A DNA stretch of 64,000 nt, taken from positions 45,419 through 109,418 of the forward strand of contig NZ_FTNI01000033.1 in the NCBI RefSeq assembly GCF_900156315.1. The letters are read 5' to 3'. The notes under the pieces were generated by a model, which saw only the letters and a program-made list of their open reading frames with translations, did no database searches and was not told where the DNA came from. The stretch is from Microbispora rosea (GTDB taxonomy: Bacteria; Actinomycetota; Actinomycetes; Streptosporangiales; Streptosporangiaceae). Numbering within the stretch: position 1 is the first letter of the stretch; every line of letters begins with the position of its first letter. The position numbers and the translations under genes were made by a program. Below are positions 42,700 to 51,545 of the stretch, piece by piece.

Positions 42700-43519
42700 G
42701 AGTGATCTTCCTCCTGCGCGCGCCGCCCCTGCCCGCCACGGAGCGGTCGAGGGAACGGGCGAGCGCGGACAGCGACGCGTTGACCACGAGGTAGACCAGC
42801 GCGACGACGATGTACGTCTGGATGAGCAGGCCGTTGTAGTTGGCCAGGACCTTGCCGCTGTAGAGCAGCTCGGCGTAGCTGACGACGAAGCCGAGCGAGG
42901 TGTCCTTCAGCAGGCCGACCGACTGGCTGACGATCGAGGGCAGCACCCTTCTGGCCGCCTGCGGCAGCACGACCAGGCGCATCGACTGCCCGTGGGTGAG
43001 CCCGAGGGCCAGGGCGGCCTCTCCCTGCCCCCGCTCCACGGACATGATCCCGGCCCGGAAGACCTCGGCGAACAGCGCCGCGTTGGACACGGCCAGCGGC
43101 GCCACGAGCTTCCAGAACAGCGGAAGGTCCAGGCCGTACCTCGGCAGCGCGAACAGCACGAGGTAGACCAGCAGCAGCGCCGGGATCGTCCGCACGGCCT
43201 CGACGTACGCCGCGGACGGCAGGCGGACCGCCCGGCGCCGCGACAGCCGTCCGAGCGCGAGGGCGATCCCGGCCGCCATCGCGAGCGCGGCGGACACGAC
43301 GGCGGCCAGCGCCGTGGACCACAGCCCGCCGAGCAGGTAGCGCCACATCGGCCAGGTCGCGTACGGCTGCCAGCGCTCGGCGGCGAGCTGCCCGTTGGCG
43401 GCGAACTGGCGCACGGCCAGGGCCAGCAGGGCGAGCAGCACCAGCACGCCCGCGACGGTGGCGAGGCGGATGCGGCGGCGGGCGCGCGGGCCCGGCTCGT
43501 CGAACAGCAGGTTGCTCAT
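42686..43519 (-). CDS. Polar amino-acid ABC transporter permease (GluD-like)
   Basis: 277 residues. HisM-class permease: GGLWSTALAAVVSAALAMAA, the EAVRTIPALLLVYLVLFALP block, and the EAA loop GQGEAALALGLTHGQSMRLVVLPQAARRVLPS. It forms a heterodimer with the permease encoded just upstream (ATGA overlap). The C-terminus is basic. GluD naming is by order within a gluABCD-like cluster. Confidence 0.9.
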   Translation of the reverse strand: MSNLLFDEPGPRARRRIRLATVAGVLVLLALLALAVRQFAANGQLAAERWQPYATWPMWRYLLGGLWSTALAAVVSAALAMAAGIALALGRLSRRRAVRLPSAAYVEAVRTIPALLLVYLVLFALPRYGLDLPLFWKLVAPLAVSNAALFAEVFRAGIMSVERGQGEAALALGLTHGQSMRLVVLPQAARRVLPSIVSQSVGLLKDTSLGFVVSYAELLYSGKVLANYNGLLIQTYIVVALVYLVVNASLSALARSLDRSVAGRGGARRRKITRVPR

Positions 43520-44160
43520 CGCGCCACCGCCAGCCGCCGTTCGAGCCGCCCGGTCACGAACCCGGCGCAGGCGGCGATCGCGGCGTACGCCAGGCCCGCC
43601 CCCACGAAGATCGGGATCGGCTGTGCCTCCAGAAGGTTCACCCGGTTGGCGGCGGCGGTCAGCTCGACCACGCCGACGGCCGCCGCGAGCGAGGTGTTCA
43701 TCGTGAGCGCGATGAAGATGTTGCCGATCGGCTGCACGACCGTGCGCAGCGCCTGCGGCAGCACGACGTGGCGCAGCGACTGGCCGAACGTCAGCCCCAG
43801 CGCCCGGGCGGCCTCGCCCTGACCCGAGGAGATCGCGTTGACGCCCGAGCGGAGGGCCTCGGCGATGTAGGCGCCCTCGTACAGCGCGATCACCACGACG
43901 GCCGTGGTGGTCAGGCCGGCCTTGAGCCCGATCTCGGGCAGGCCGAAGACCGCGAGCACGAGCAGCACGAGCAGCGGGAGGTTCTGCAGGGTCTCGACGT
44001 AGACCGTCGCGACCGCGCGCAGGACCGGGACCGGCCCGACCCGCATCGCCACGATCACGAGCCCCACGACCGCGGCGCCGGCGAACGACGCCACGGTCAT
44101 CTGGAGGGTCACGACCAGCCCCTGCCAGAACTCGGGCAGGTGATCAAGCAGCGCCGACAT
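43516..44160 (-). CDS. Polar amino-acid ABC transporter permease (GluC-like)
   Basis: 214 residues. HisM-class: FWQGLVVTLQMTVASFAGAA, YVETLQNLPLLVLLVLAVFGLP, EAA loop GQGEAARALGLTFGQSLRHVVLPQALR. ATG 44160 is chosen because it overlaps the binding-protein stop by one base (TGATG); the frame running to 44457 is antisense-like upstream of this. Works with the neighbouring permease and GluA-like ATPase. Confidence 0.9.
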   Translation of the reverse strand: MSALLDHLPEFWQGLVVTLQMTVASFAGAAVVGLVIVAMRVGPVPVLRAVATVYVETLQNLPLLVLLVLAVFGLPEIGLKAGLTTTAVVVIALYEGAYIAEALRSGVNAISSGQGEAARALGLTFGQSLRHVVLPQALRTVVQPIGNIFIALTMNTSLAAAVGVVELTAAANRVNLLEAQPIPIFVGAGLAYAAIAACAGFVTGRLERRLAVAR

Positions 44161-45089
44161 CAGGAACCCGGCACCGACCCGATCTCGGGCGGCGTGGGAG
44201 CCTCGCCCTGCACGACCGTGCCGAGGGAGTTCTTCCAGATGTCCTGCCAGACGCCGTTCGCCTGGATCTTCTTCAGCCAGTCGTTGACGAACGACTTGAA
44301 CTGGTCGTCGGCGTGCTTGAGGCCGATGCCGTACGGGTCCTGGGTGAACGGCTTGGTCACGACCTGCAGCTCGGGGTCCTTCTTGGCATCGGCGACCAGC
44401 AGCGTCTCGTCCTGCACGTAGGCCACGCCGCGGTCCTGCTTGAGCGCCTGGACGCACTCGGGGTCGCCGCCGAAGGTGATGATCTTCGCCTGCGGCGCGA
44501 GCTTCTTGATCTCGGGAATCGCCGGCGTGTTGGCCCCGGCGATGACGGTCTTGCCGTTCAGGTCCTGCGGCGAGGAGATCCCCGTCGTGCCCTTCTTGAC
44601 CGCGATGGACAGGCCCGAGGAGTAGTACGGCCCGGCGAAGGAGACCTGCTCGGCCCGCTCCGGCGTGATCGTGTAGGTCTGGAAGACCACGTCGACGGTG
44701 CCGTTGCTCAGCAGCGCCTCGCGGGTCTCGGACGCCGCGTTGACGATCTTCACCTTCGGCTGCCCGATGATGTACTTGGCCAGAGCCTTGCCGAGGTCGG
44801 CGTCGAAGCCCTCCACCTCGCCGGTGGCGGGGTTCTGCTGGGACAGCAGCGGCGCGTCGAGCGAGCCGCCGACGATCAGCTCGCCGCGCTGCTTGATCTT
44901 CTCCATCGTCGAGCCGGGCAGGATGTCCGCGGCGGCGGCCACCGGAGCCTTGGCGAGCACGCCGCTCCCGCCGCCCTCGCTCGGGGCCGCGCCCGGCACG
45001 GCGGAGCTCGCCGAGTCCGTCCCGGCACAGGCCGTCAGGCCGGCCATCGCCACGGCGGCGACAGCGGCCACCCGCTTAATGGACACCAT
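44160..45089 (-). CDS. Glutamate-type ABC transporter substrate-binding lipoprotein (GluB-like)
   Basis: 309 residues. The lipobox GLTAC gives lipidated Cys21. The family-3 solute-binding fold shows KQRGELIVGGSLDAPLLS, VEGFDADLGKALAKYI, ETREALLSNGTVDVVFQTYT, PERAEQVSFAGPYYSSG and DPYGIGLKHADDQFK. Relatives bind glutamate, glutamine or aspartate. The coupled asparaginase points to asparagine or aspartate as a likely ligand, which is inference. Confidence 0.9.
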   Translation of the reverse strand: MVSIKRVAAVAAVAMAGLTACAGTDSASSAVPGAAPSEGGGSGVLAKAPVAAAADILPGSTMEKIKQRGELIVGGSLDAPLLSQQNPATGEVEGFDADLGKALAKYIIGQPKVKIVNAASETREALLSNGTVDVVFQTYTITPERAEQVSFAGPYYSSGLSIAVKKGTTGISSPQDLNGKTVIAGANTPAIPEIKKLAPQAKIITFGGDPECVQALKQDRGVAYVQDETLLVADAKKDPELQVVTKPFTQDPYGIGLKHADDQFKSFVNDWLKKIQANGVWQDIWKNSLGTVVQGEAPTPPEIGSVPGS

Positions 45090-45111
45090 CGGGGTCCACC
45101 ATCCTTTGCGA

Positions 45112-45840
45112 TCAGTGCGTGAGTACCTTGGCCAGGAAGTCCCTGGCCCGATCGGTTCGAGGCGAGTCGAAGAAGGCGTTCGGCTCCCCCGTCTCGACGA
45201 TCCGGCCGCCGTCCATGAACACCACGCGGTCGGCCGCGCGGCGCGCGAACCCCATCTCGTGGGTGACGACGACCATGGTCATGCCGTCGGCGGCCAGGCC
45301 CGTCATCACGTCGAGGACCTCGCCGACCATCTCCGGGTCGAGCGCCGAAGTGGGCTCGTCGAAGAGCATGGCCTTGGGCCGCATGGCGAGCGCGCGGGCG
45401 ATGGCCGCGCGCTGCTGCTGCCCGCCCGACAGCCGCGCGGGCTGCTTGCCGGCCTGCTCGGCGATGCCGACCCTGGCCAGCAGCTCGTGGGCGGTCCGCT
45501 CGGCCTCGGCGCGGCTCACGCCGCGCACCTTCATCGGCGCGAGCATCACGTTCTCCAGCACGGTCTTGTGCTGGAAGAGGTTGAAGTTCTGGAAGACCAT
45601 CCCCACGTCGGCCCGCAGCCGGGCCAGCGCGCGGCCCTCCGCGGGCACGGGCACCCCGTCCACGAGGATCTCGCCCGAGTCCGCCGCCTCCAGCCGGTTG
45701 AGGCACCGGCACAGCGTCGACTTGCCGGACCCGGAGGGGCCGATCACCACCACGACCTCGCCGCGCGCCACGTCGAGATCGACGTCGTGCAGCACGTGGT
45801 GCTCACCGAACCACTTGTTGAGGCCTCGTACCCGAATCAT
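45112..45840 (-). CDS. Polar amino-acid ABC transporter ATPase (GluA-like)
   Basis: 242 residues. Walker A GPSGSGKSTLCR, Q-loop MVFQNFNLFQHKTVLENVM, signature LSGGQQQR, Walker B MLFDEPTSALDPE, H-loop VVTHEMGFAR. Highly typical of GlnQ/GluA. The first gene of the operon. The Met at 45840 is preferred to 45846 because GGAAG would touch the earlier start; both are in frame and two residues apart. Confidence 0.92.
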   Translation of the reverse strand: MIRVRGLNKWFGEHHVLHDVDLDVARGEVVVVIGPSGSGKSTLCRCLNRLEAADSGEILVDGVPVPAEGRALARLRADVGMVFQNFNLFQHKTVLENVMLAPMKVRGVSRAEAERTAHELLARVGIAEQAGKQPARLSGGQQQRAAIARALAMRPKAMLFDEPTSALDPEMVGEVLDVMTGLAADGMTMVVVTHEMGFARRAADRVVFMDGGRIVETGEPNAFFDSPRTDRARDFLAKVLTH

Positions 45841-45850
45841 CGCCATCTTC

Positions 45851-45910
45851 CTTCGAAATCGAAGTTATGGCGGACCGTAATGGATGATTCTGGTCGAAGT
45901 CAACGCGTTG
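45851..45910 (-). promoter_or_regulatory. Amino-acid ABC operon promoter with two palindromic operators
   Basis: On the minus strand, TTGACT (45903-45898) and TACGGT (45879-45874) are 18 bp apart. CTTCGA-aa-TCGAAG (45851-45864) lies just beyond the expected start of the transcript, a classic repressor position. The perfect palindrome CAACGCGTTG (45901-45910) overlaps the -35. Both are candidate sites for the divergent ROK regulator. Confidence 0.6.
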
Positions 45911-45945
45911 GCGCACTAAGTCACGTCGTGGTATCTCTTACCTCC

Positions 45946-47088
45946 ATGCCAGGTAAAGAGAGGTTGCCGGTGCGGGGGGCGCAGGGCGACCTCCTGCGCC
46001 TCGTCGCCGCCGGCCACGCCGAGTCGCGGGCGGAACTCGCCCGCCTGTCCGGCCTGGCGGCCTCCAGCGTCTCGCTGCGCGTCGAAGAACTGATCGGCAG
46101 CGGGCTGCTGGTGGAGGAGGGCGCGGGCACCTCCCGCGGCGGCCGGCGGCCACGCCGGCTGCGGCTCAGCCCCAGCGCGGGACTGCTCGCGGTCGCCGAT
46201 CTGGGCGCCCACCACGCGCGCCTCGGCCTCCTCGACCTCAGCGGCACCCCGCTGGTGGTCGAGGAGCGCCCCTGCGAGATCGCGGACGGCCCCGAGGCGA
46301 CCATCGACTGGATGGCCGGCGCGTTCGAGGACCTGCTGGCCGCGCACGGCCCGCCCGGGGTCCCGCTGCGCGGGGTCGGCACGGGCATCCCCGGGCCGGT
46401 GGACCCGGGGACCGGCCGGGTCGTCGCGCCCTCGCGCATGCCCGGCTGGAACAACTTCCCCGTAGCGGAGCGCCTCGGCGCGCACTTCGACCTGCCGGTG
46501 CTCGTGGAGAACGACGCCAACCTCATGGCGGCCGGGGAGGCCAGGTCGTGGCCGAAGTGCGAGACGCTGATGGTGCTCAAGGCCGGCAGCGGCATCGGCT
46601 GCGGTGTGATCGTGAACGGCACGCTCCACCGGGGGCGGGGCGCGGCCGGGGACATCAGCCACGTGCGGGTCAGGAGCGACTCGTCGGTCACCTGCTCCTG
46701 CGGCCACGACGACTGCCTTGAGGCCTACGCCAGCGGCGCGGCCCTCATGAGCGTGCTCAACGAGCAGGGCATCGAGGTGCGGCGGCCGGCCGACGTCGTC
46801 GCACTGGTGGAGGACGGGGTGCCCGAGGCCACCGCCCTCGTCCGCAACGCCGGCCGGCTCATCGGCGAGGTGCTGACCGTGCTGGTCAACTTCATCAACC
46901 CCGACGCGATCGTGGTCGGGGGCAGCCTGTCGCCGGCCGAGCCGCTGATCGCGTCGATCCGCGCGGCCGTGTACGAGCGGTGCCTGCCGCTGGCCACCCG
47001 CGACCTGGAGATCTCCACCACGCGGTCGGGGCCCGACGCCGCCCTGCTCGGTGCCGGATCCCTGCTGCTCGACGCCGTGCTCGCCTGA
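45946..47088 (+). CDS. ROK-family transcriptional regulator beside the amino-acid ABC operon
   Basis: 380 residues. The N-terminal winged helix (SRAELARLSGLAASSVSLRV) precedes a ROK domain: GVGTGIPGPVDPG, VENDANLMAAGEARSW, KAGSGIGCGVIVNGTLHRGRG, zinc motif CSCGHDDCLE. Its layout parallels the ROK regulator at 31330. ROK proteins normally sense sugars, so control of an amino-acid uptake operon is unusual. No ribosome site lies before ATG 45946, while a weak promoter (TTGGCG, 18 bp, TATCTC at 45932-45937) would start the transcript close to the ATG, so a leaderless message is possible. Confidence 0.9.
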   Translation: MPGKERLPVRGAQGDLLRLVAAGHAESRAELARLSGLAASSVSLRVEELIGSGLLVEEGAGTSRGGRRPRRLRLSPSAGLLAVADLGAHHARLGLLDLSGTPLVVEERPCEIADGPEATIDWMAGAFEDLLAAHGPPGVPLRGVGTGIPGPVDPGTGRVVAPSRMPGWNNFPVAERLGAHFDLPVLVENDANLMAAGEARSWPKCETLMVLKAGSGIGCGVIVNGTLHRGRGAAGDISHVRVRSDSSVTCSCGHDDCLEAYASGAALMSVLNEQGIEVRRPADVVALVEDGVPEATALVRNAGRLIGEVLTVLVNFINPDAIVVGGSLSPAEPLIASIRAAVYERCLPLATRDLEISTTRSGPDAALLGAGSLLLDAVLA

Positions 47089-47115
47089 ACACCGATCCTG
47101 AACGGACAGCCGTAC

Positions 47116-47790
47116 GTGACCCGATACTGCCTCTTCGACCTCGACGGCACGCTGACCGACCCCGAGACCGGCATCGTCGCGTCGCTGCGGCACGCCCTGT
47201 CCGCGGTCGGCATCGCGGAGGTGGAGCACGAGCGGCTCCGCACCATGATCGGCCCTCCCCTTCCGGAGGGACTCCTCCTGCTCGGCGTGCCGCCGGAGCG
47301 TCTGGACGAGGCGATCCACGCGTACCGCGAGCGCTACACCGACGGGATGTACGAGAACGAGGTCATCGAGGGGATCCCCGCCGTGCTGGAGGCGCTCGTC
47401 GCCGACGGCTGGACCCTGGCGGTGGCGACCTCGAAGCCGGCCGTCTACGCGGAGAAGATCCTGGTGCACTTCGGGCTCGACGGCTTCTTCGCGTACGTGG
47501 CCGGGGCGACGCTCGACGGGTCACGACGGCACAAGGCGGACGTCGTCCGGCACGCGCTCGACGTCCTCGGCGCCCCGCCCGAGGCGGCCGTCATGATCGG
47601 CGACCGCAGGGAGGACGTCGCCGGCGCGGCCACCTGCCGGGTGCGGAGCATCGCCGTCACCTGGGGGTTCGGCGAGGTGGCCGACTTCGCCGATCCCGGC
47701 CTCGTCGCCGTGGTCGACACCCCCGAACGCCTTCTCGATGTGCTCTCCCAAACGGCCATCCCTGAAATGGATACGCCCGGCGGGTCGTAA
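47116..47790 (+). CDS. HAD-superfamily phosphatase (phosphoglycolate phosphatase-like)
   Basis: 224 residues. Motif I DLDGTLTD with both aspartates, motif II in AVATSKPA, motif III Lys in RRHKAD, and motif IV GDRREDV. The helical cap between residues 15 and 85 places it with Gph/PpaX phosphatases of small phosphorylated metabolites. It follows the ROK gene by 27 bp and is probably co-transcribed. GTG start. Substrate not predictable. Confidence 0.88.
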   Translation: MTRYCLFDLDGTLTDPETGIVASLRHALSAVGIAEVEHERLRTMIGPPLPEGLLLLGVPPERLDEAIHAYRERYTDGMYENEVIEGIPAVLEALVADGWTLAVATSKPAVYAEKILVHFGLDGFFAYVAGATLDGSRRHKADVVRHALDVLGAPPEAAVMIGDRREDVAGAATCRVRSIAVTWGFGEVADFADPGLVAVVDTPERLLDVLSQTAIPEMDTPGGS

Positions 47791-47825
47791 CGCACGAATA
47801 CGCCAGCGTACGAGGCGAAATCGCC

Positions 47826-47856
47826 TTGACGTGATCGGGGTGGACATGGCTAGATC
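47826..47856 (+). promoter_or_regulatory. Possible promoter giving a leaderless surface-protein mRNA
   Basis: TTGACG (47826-47831) and TAGATC (47851-47856) are 19 bp apart. The transcript would begin near 47863, the GTG start of the next gene, which has no ribosome site. The -10 lacks its final T and the spacing is long. Confidence 0.35.
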
Positions 47857-47862
47857 ACTGTC

Positions 47863-49626
47863 GTGATCATCACATTCCCTCGGAAACGTCCCAGTCGTTC
47901 CAGCACATCGGAATCAGGAATTCCCGGGCGCTCGTCGCCCCGCGAAGAGAGCGGCGGATTCCATAAGTCGTCAATCACCCGGCTGCTGGCCTGCCTCGCA
48001 ACCACTTTGGCGGTGACAGCCGGCCTTTTTGTCGTGCACGCACCGGCCGCCTCGGCCGCCGACATCACGACCGACCTGGGCATCACGAGCGGCGGTGACG
48101 TGGTCGCGGGCGGAGGAAAGGCCTTCATCGCCGGGGGCGACCGAATTCTTGTCGTCAATGCCAACGGCACGCCCAACGCCACCATCGCCGGGCTGTCCGG
48201 TGCGCTGGGCCTTGCCATCGCGCCGAACGGCACACGGCTGTATGCGGCGCTACGCGATTCGAACGAGGTTGCCGTGATCGACACCGCCAGCCTCGAAATC
48301 ATCCGGCTGATCAGCCTGGCCGAATACCCATGCCCGACCAACTTGGCACTGTCGGGCACACGGCTCTTCGTGGGATATGGGTGCGACCAATGGGATGGCG
48401 GTGTCGTCCGCATCGACACGTCGTTCGGACACGCATCACGACTGACCCCGGTGGCATCGACCTATGCCAGCCCCAAGGTCGCCGCCGCCGGAAACACTCT
48501 GGTGGTCGGCGACTCGGGGCACTCCCCGGCCAGCCTGACGGTGTACGACGTAATCAGGTCCCAAGCTACTCTGCGCGGCATCATCGACGGCTACGACTAC
48601 GACACGGGCTTCCTGGGAGACCTCGCCATCACACCGGACGGCTCGACGGTCATCGCGACATTCCTCGATTCGCACGAATACTTCGCCTGGGACACGAGCG
48701 GCCTCCAGAAGGTCCGCGCCTACGGCCCGGATCCGACCGCCGGCTACTACTTGCCGGTCGTCGCGGTCAGCCCGGACGGAACTCTCGTCGCGGGCGGACG
48801 CGGGACCAAGTCAGGACTGGGCATGACCCTGTACGACAGCGCGACGGCGGCCCCGGTCCACACCGGCACGCTCACCGAGCATGGCGGTCGGATGGACCTG
48901 CGGAGTCTCACCTTCTCGAATAACGACCTCTTCGCAACATGGAGAGACGTGGATAGCGAGGAGCTGCACCTGTGGCGGCTGGAAACCGGCACGCTCCCGG
49001 CATCCACGTTGACCCTGACGGCTCCGTCCACCGGGACCGGGACCGGGGCCGACATACTCACCCTGACCGGCCGGCTCACGCTGCCCGACGGGTCGGCTCC
49101 GGGCGAGCAGCCGCTTTCGGTGACCCGCTACGTGAACGACAGCGCCGCACTCACCCGCGAAGTGACGACCGCGGAGGACGGCACGTTCACCTTCGCAGAC
49201 AGGCCGAGAAGCGCTGGGGTGATCAGATACGACGTGATCTGGAACGGCAGTCCGACCGTGCACTGGAGCACCGCCTCGGCGACCGTCACCTTGGTCAAGG
49301 CAGCGTCGTCGATCACCCTGTCCGGACCGGAGACGGGCATCGTCGGCACACAACTCAAGTTCAGCGGGGTGCTCTCCCAGGGTGGTCAACCCGTGGGTTC
49401 CACCACCAAGTTGAGGGTCCTGCGCGAGGTCACCAACAGCAGGGGCACCGTGGTAACCGCGCTGCCGTCCGTGTCCACGATCATCTTCGACGGACGATTC
49501 CGCTTCATGGATACACCCACCGAGGCGGGCGAGTATTCGTATCGCGTTGAGTTCGACGGCGACCGGGCGAGCCTGCCGACGACGGCCACCCTCGATATGA
49601 CGGTCGAAGAAGCGCCGCAGGAATGA
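47863..49626 (+). CDS. Secreted beta-propeller protein with Ig-like repeats
   Basis: 587 residues. A charged N-terminal stretch of about 35 residues precedes a secretion helix (ITRLLACLATTLAVTAGLFV) ending APAASAAD. Residues 65-380 form YVTN/NHL-like propeller blades (LGLAIAPNGTRLYAALRDSN; LAITPDGSTVIATFLDSHEY; VVAVSPDGTLVAGG), followed by two Ig-like/bacterial surface domains (410-490 and 495-580; each ends in a TVTL-like strand). No catalytic site is visible; protein or polysaccharide binding at the surface is likely. Similar YVTN-Ig proteins are abundant and uncharacterised in actinomycetes. The GTG at 47863 is the only plausible start before the signal peptide. It looks monocistronic. Confidence 0.75.
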   Translation: MIITFPRKRPSRSSTSESGIPGRSSPREESGGFHKSSITRLLACLATTLAVTAGLFVVHAPAASAADITTDLGITSGGDVVAGGGKAFIAGGDRILVVNANGTPNATIAGLSGALGLAIAPNGTRLYAALRDSNEVAVIDTASLEIIRLISLAEYPCPTNLALSGTRLFVGYGCDQWDGGVVRIDTSFGHASRLTPVASTYASPKVAAAGNTLVVGDSGHSPASLTVYDVIRSQATLRGIIDGYDYDTGFLGDLAITPDGSTVIATFLDSHEYFAWDTSGLQKVRAYGPDPTAGYYLPVVAVSPDGTLVAGGRGTKSGLGMTLYDSATAAPVHTGTLTEHGGRMDLRSLTFSNNDLFATWRDVDSEELHLWRLETGTLPASTLTLTAPSTGTGTGADILTLTGRLTLPDGSAPGEQPLSVTRYVNDSAALTREVTTAEDGTFTFADRPRSAGVIRYDVIWNGSPTVHWSTASATVTLVKAASSITLSGPETGIVGTQLKFSGVLSQGGQPVGSTTKLRVLREVTNSRGTVVTALPSVSTIIFDGRFRFMDTPTEAGEYSYRVEFDGDRASLPTTATLDMTVEEAPQE

Positions 49627-49712
49627 CCGGCACGGCAACCGGACAAGATCGATCAGGGGAGGCTCCCCCACGGACGCCGTCGCGTCCGCCCCTCCCCCGG
49701 CTCTGACGATGC

Positions 49713-49754
49713 GCGGCGGCCTCGGCCTGTCTCCCAACAGGCCGAGGCCGCCGC
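49713..49754. terminator. Strong bidirectional terminator
   Basis: An 18-bp perfect stem (core GGCGGCCTCGGCCTGT, 49715-49730, with 49737-49752) and a 6-nt loop separate the convergent surface-protein and glpD genes. Confidence 0.85.
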
Positions 49755-49763
49755 CTCCGATCT

Positions 49764-51494
49764 CTAGGCCACCTGGTTCGCCGGGGCGGCGGCCGCGAGG
49801 CGGACGGCGTTGGCAGCGGCGTCGTCGATCTCACGCTGCGCGGCGAGGTCGGCCTCCACGCCGGAGCGGTAGGCGTCGATCTCCGCGCGCATCCGGTCGT
49901 CGTCCCAGCCGAGGACGGGCGCGATCAGCGCGGCGACCTCGGGGGCCGCCGCGAGCCCGTGGTCCCGCTCCTCGATGAAGACCCGGGTGCGCCGGACCAG
50001 GACGTCCTCCAGGTGCAGCGCCCCCTCGTGCGTGACCGCGTACACGGCCTCGGCCTTGAGGTAGCCCTCCGCGCCGGGGATCGGCTCGCCCAGGCCGGGA
50101 TCGGCCTCGACCAGCGCGAGCACCTCCTCGACGCAGGAGCCGTACCGGCCGAGCAGGTGCTCGACGCGCGCGACGGGCAGCCCCGCGCGCCCGGCGAGAC
50201 GGCGCCTGTTGTTGCGCAGCGCCTCGAACCCGGCGGCCCCGAGGACCGGGACGCGGTCGGTGACCGACGCGGGCACCTTCTGGCCGAGGCCGGCCACCGC
50301 GACGTCGACGGCGTCCTTGGCCATCACGCGATAGGTGGTGTACTTGCCGCCCGCGACGATGACCAGGCCGGGCTCGGGCCGGATGACCGCGTGCTCCCTG
50401 GACAGCTTCACGGTCGGCGACGACGACCCCGACCCGCCCAGCAGCGGGCGCAGGCCCGCGTAGACGCCTTCGATGTCGTCGTGGGTGAGCGGCGTCCGCA
50501 GCACGGCGTTGACGTGCTCCAGGATGTAGTCGATGTCGGCCCGGGTGGGGGCCGGCTCGACCTTGTCCAGGTCCCAGGGGGTGTCGGTGGTGCCGACGAT
50601 CCAGTGCGGGCCCCAGGGGATGACGAACAGCACGCTCTTCTCCGTGCGCAGGATCAGCCCGGTGTCGAGCCGGATCCGCTCCCTCGGCACGACGAGGTGC
50701 ACGCCCTTGGACGCCTGGACCGTCACCGACCCCCGGGAGCCCGGCGACGCTCCCGCGAGCCGCTGGATCTCGTCGGTCCAAACGCCGGTGGCGTTGATCA
50801 CCTGACGGGCCCTGACCCGCAGCTCGGCGCCGCCCTCCAGGTCGCGCACCACCGCGCCGGTGACCCGTGCCCCTCCGTCCGGCAACTCGTCGCGCAGGAA
50901 CCCGGTGACCTTCGTGCGGGTGGTGACGCAGGCGCCGTACTGCACGGCCGTGCGGGCCACCGTCATCGTGAAGCGGGCGTCGTCGACCTGGGCGTCGTAG
51001 TACTTGATCGCCCCTACGAGCGCGTCGCTGCGCAGGCCGGGTGCCTCGCGCAGAGCCCGGCTGTGGCTGAGCTGGCGGTGCCGCGGCAGCACGCGGGCGC
51101 CGCCGAGCGTGTCGTAGAGCAGCACGCCCGCGCCGACGTAGCCGCGCTCCCAGACGCGGTGACGCAGCGGGAACAGGAACGGCACCGGACGCACCAGGTG
51201 CGGGGCCAGCCGGGTCACCAGCAGGCCCCGCTCCCTGAGCGCCTCCCGCACCAGCCGGAAGTCGAGCTGCTCCAGGTAGCGCAGCCCGCCGTGGATCAGC
51301 TTGCTCGACCGGCTCGACGTGCCGGCCGCGAGGTCACGGGCCTCCACCAGCGCGACGGACAGGCCACGCGAGACCGCGTCGAGCGCGACCCCGGCGCCGA
51401 CCACCCCGCCGCCGACGACCAGGACGTCGAACTCGTCCTCGGCCAGCCTCCGCAGCGCCGCCTCCCGAGCGCGGGGACCCATGGGTACAGACAT
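49764..51494 (-). CDS. glpD: Aerobic glycerol-3-phosphate dehydrogenase
   Basis: 576 residues. An FAD-binding Rossmann motif (VVGGGVVGAGVALDAVSRGL), the family block GTSSRSSKLIHGGLRYLE, and a C-terminal helical domain define GlpD, which oxidises glycerol-3-phosphate to dihydroxyacetone phosphate and feeds electrons to quinone at the membrane. It is the last gene of the glpF-glpK-glpD operon, 51 bp after glpK. ATG 51494 has GAGGGAG at long spacing; the Met four codons later is possible. Confidence 0.95.
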   Translation of the reverse strand: MSVPMGPRAREAALRRLAEDEFDVLVVGGGVVGAGVALDAVSRGLSVALVEARDLAAGTSSRSSKLIHGGLRYLEQLDFRLVREALRERGLLVTRLAPHLVRPVPFLFPLRHRVWERGYVGAGVLLYDTLGGARVLPRHRQLSHSRALREAPGLRSDALVGAIKYYDAQVDDARFTMTVARTAVQYGACVTTRTKVTGFLRDELPDGGARVTGAVVRDLEGGAELRVRARQVINATGVWTDEIQRLAGASPGSRGSVTVQASKGVHLVVPRERIRLDTGLILRTEKSVLFVIPWGPHWIVGTTDTPWDLDKVEPAPTRADIDYILEHVNAVLRTPLTHDDIEGVYAGLRPLLGGSGSSSPTVKLSREHAVIRPEPGLVIVAGGKYTTYRVMAKDAVDVAVAGLGQKVPASVTDRVPVLGAAGFEALRNNRRRLAGRAGLPVARVEHLLGRYGSCVEEVLALVEADPGLGEPIPGAEGYLKAEAVYAVTHEGALHLEDVLVRRTRVFIEERDHGLAAAPEVAALIAPVLGWDDDRMRAEIDAYRSGVEADLAAQREIDDAAANAVRLAAAAPANQVA

Positions 51495-51545
51495 ATCGGT
51501 GTTGACTCCCTCGTTCTTGTCAGCGGCCCGGTTCTGTCGGGCGGC

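Noticed and set aside
44698..45945. Upstream extension of the ROK gene at 45946
   Set aside because: It runs antisense through the ABC genes and crosses the promoter and operators; the ROK homology begins after 45946.
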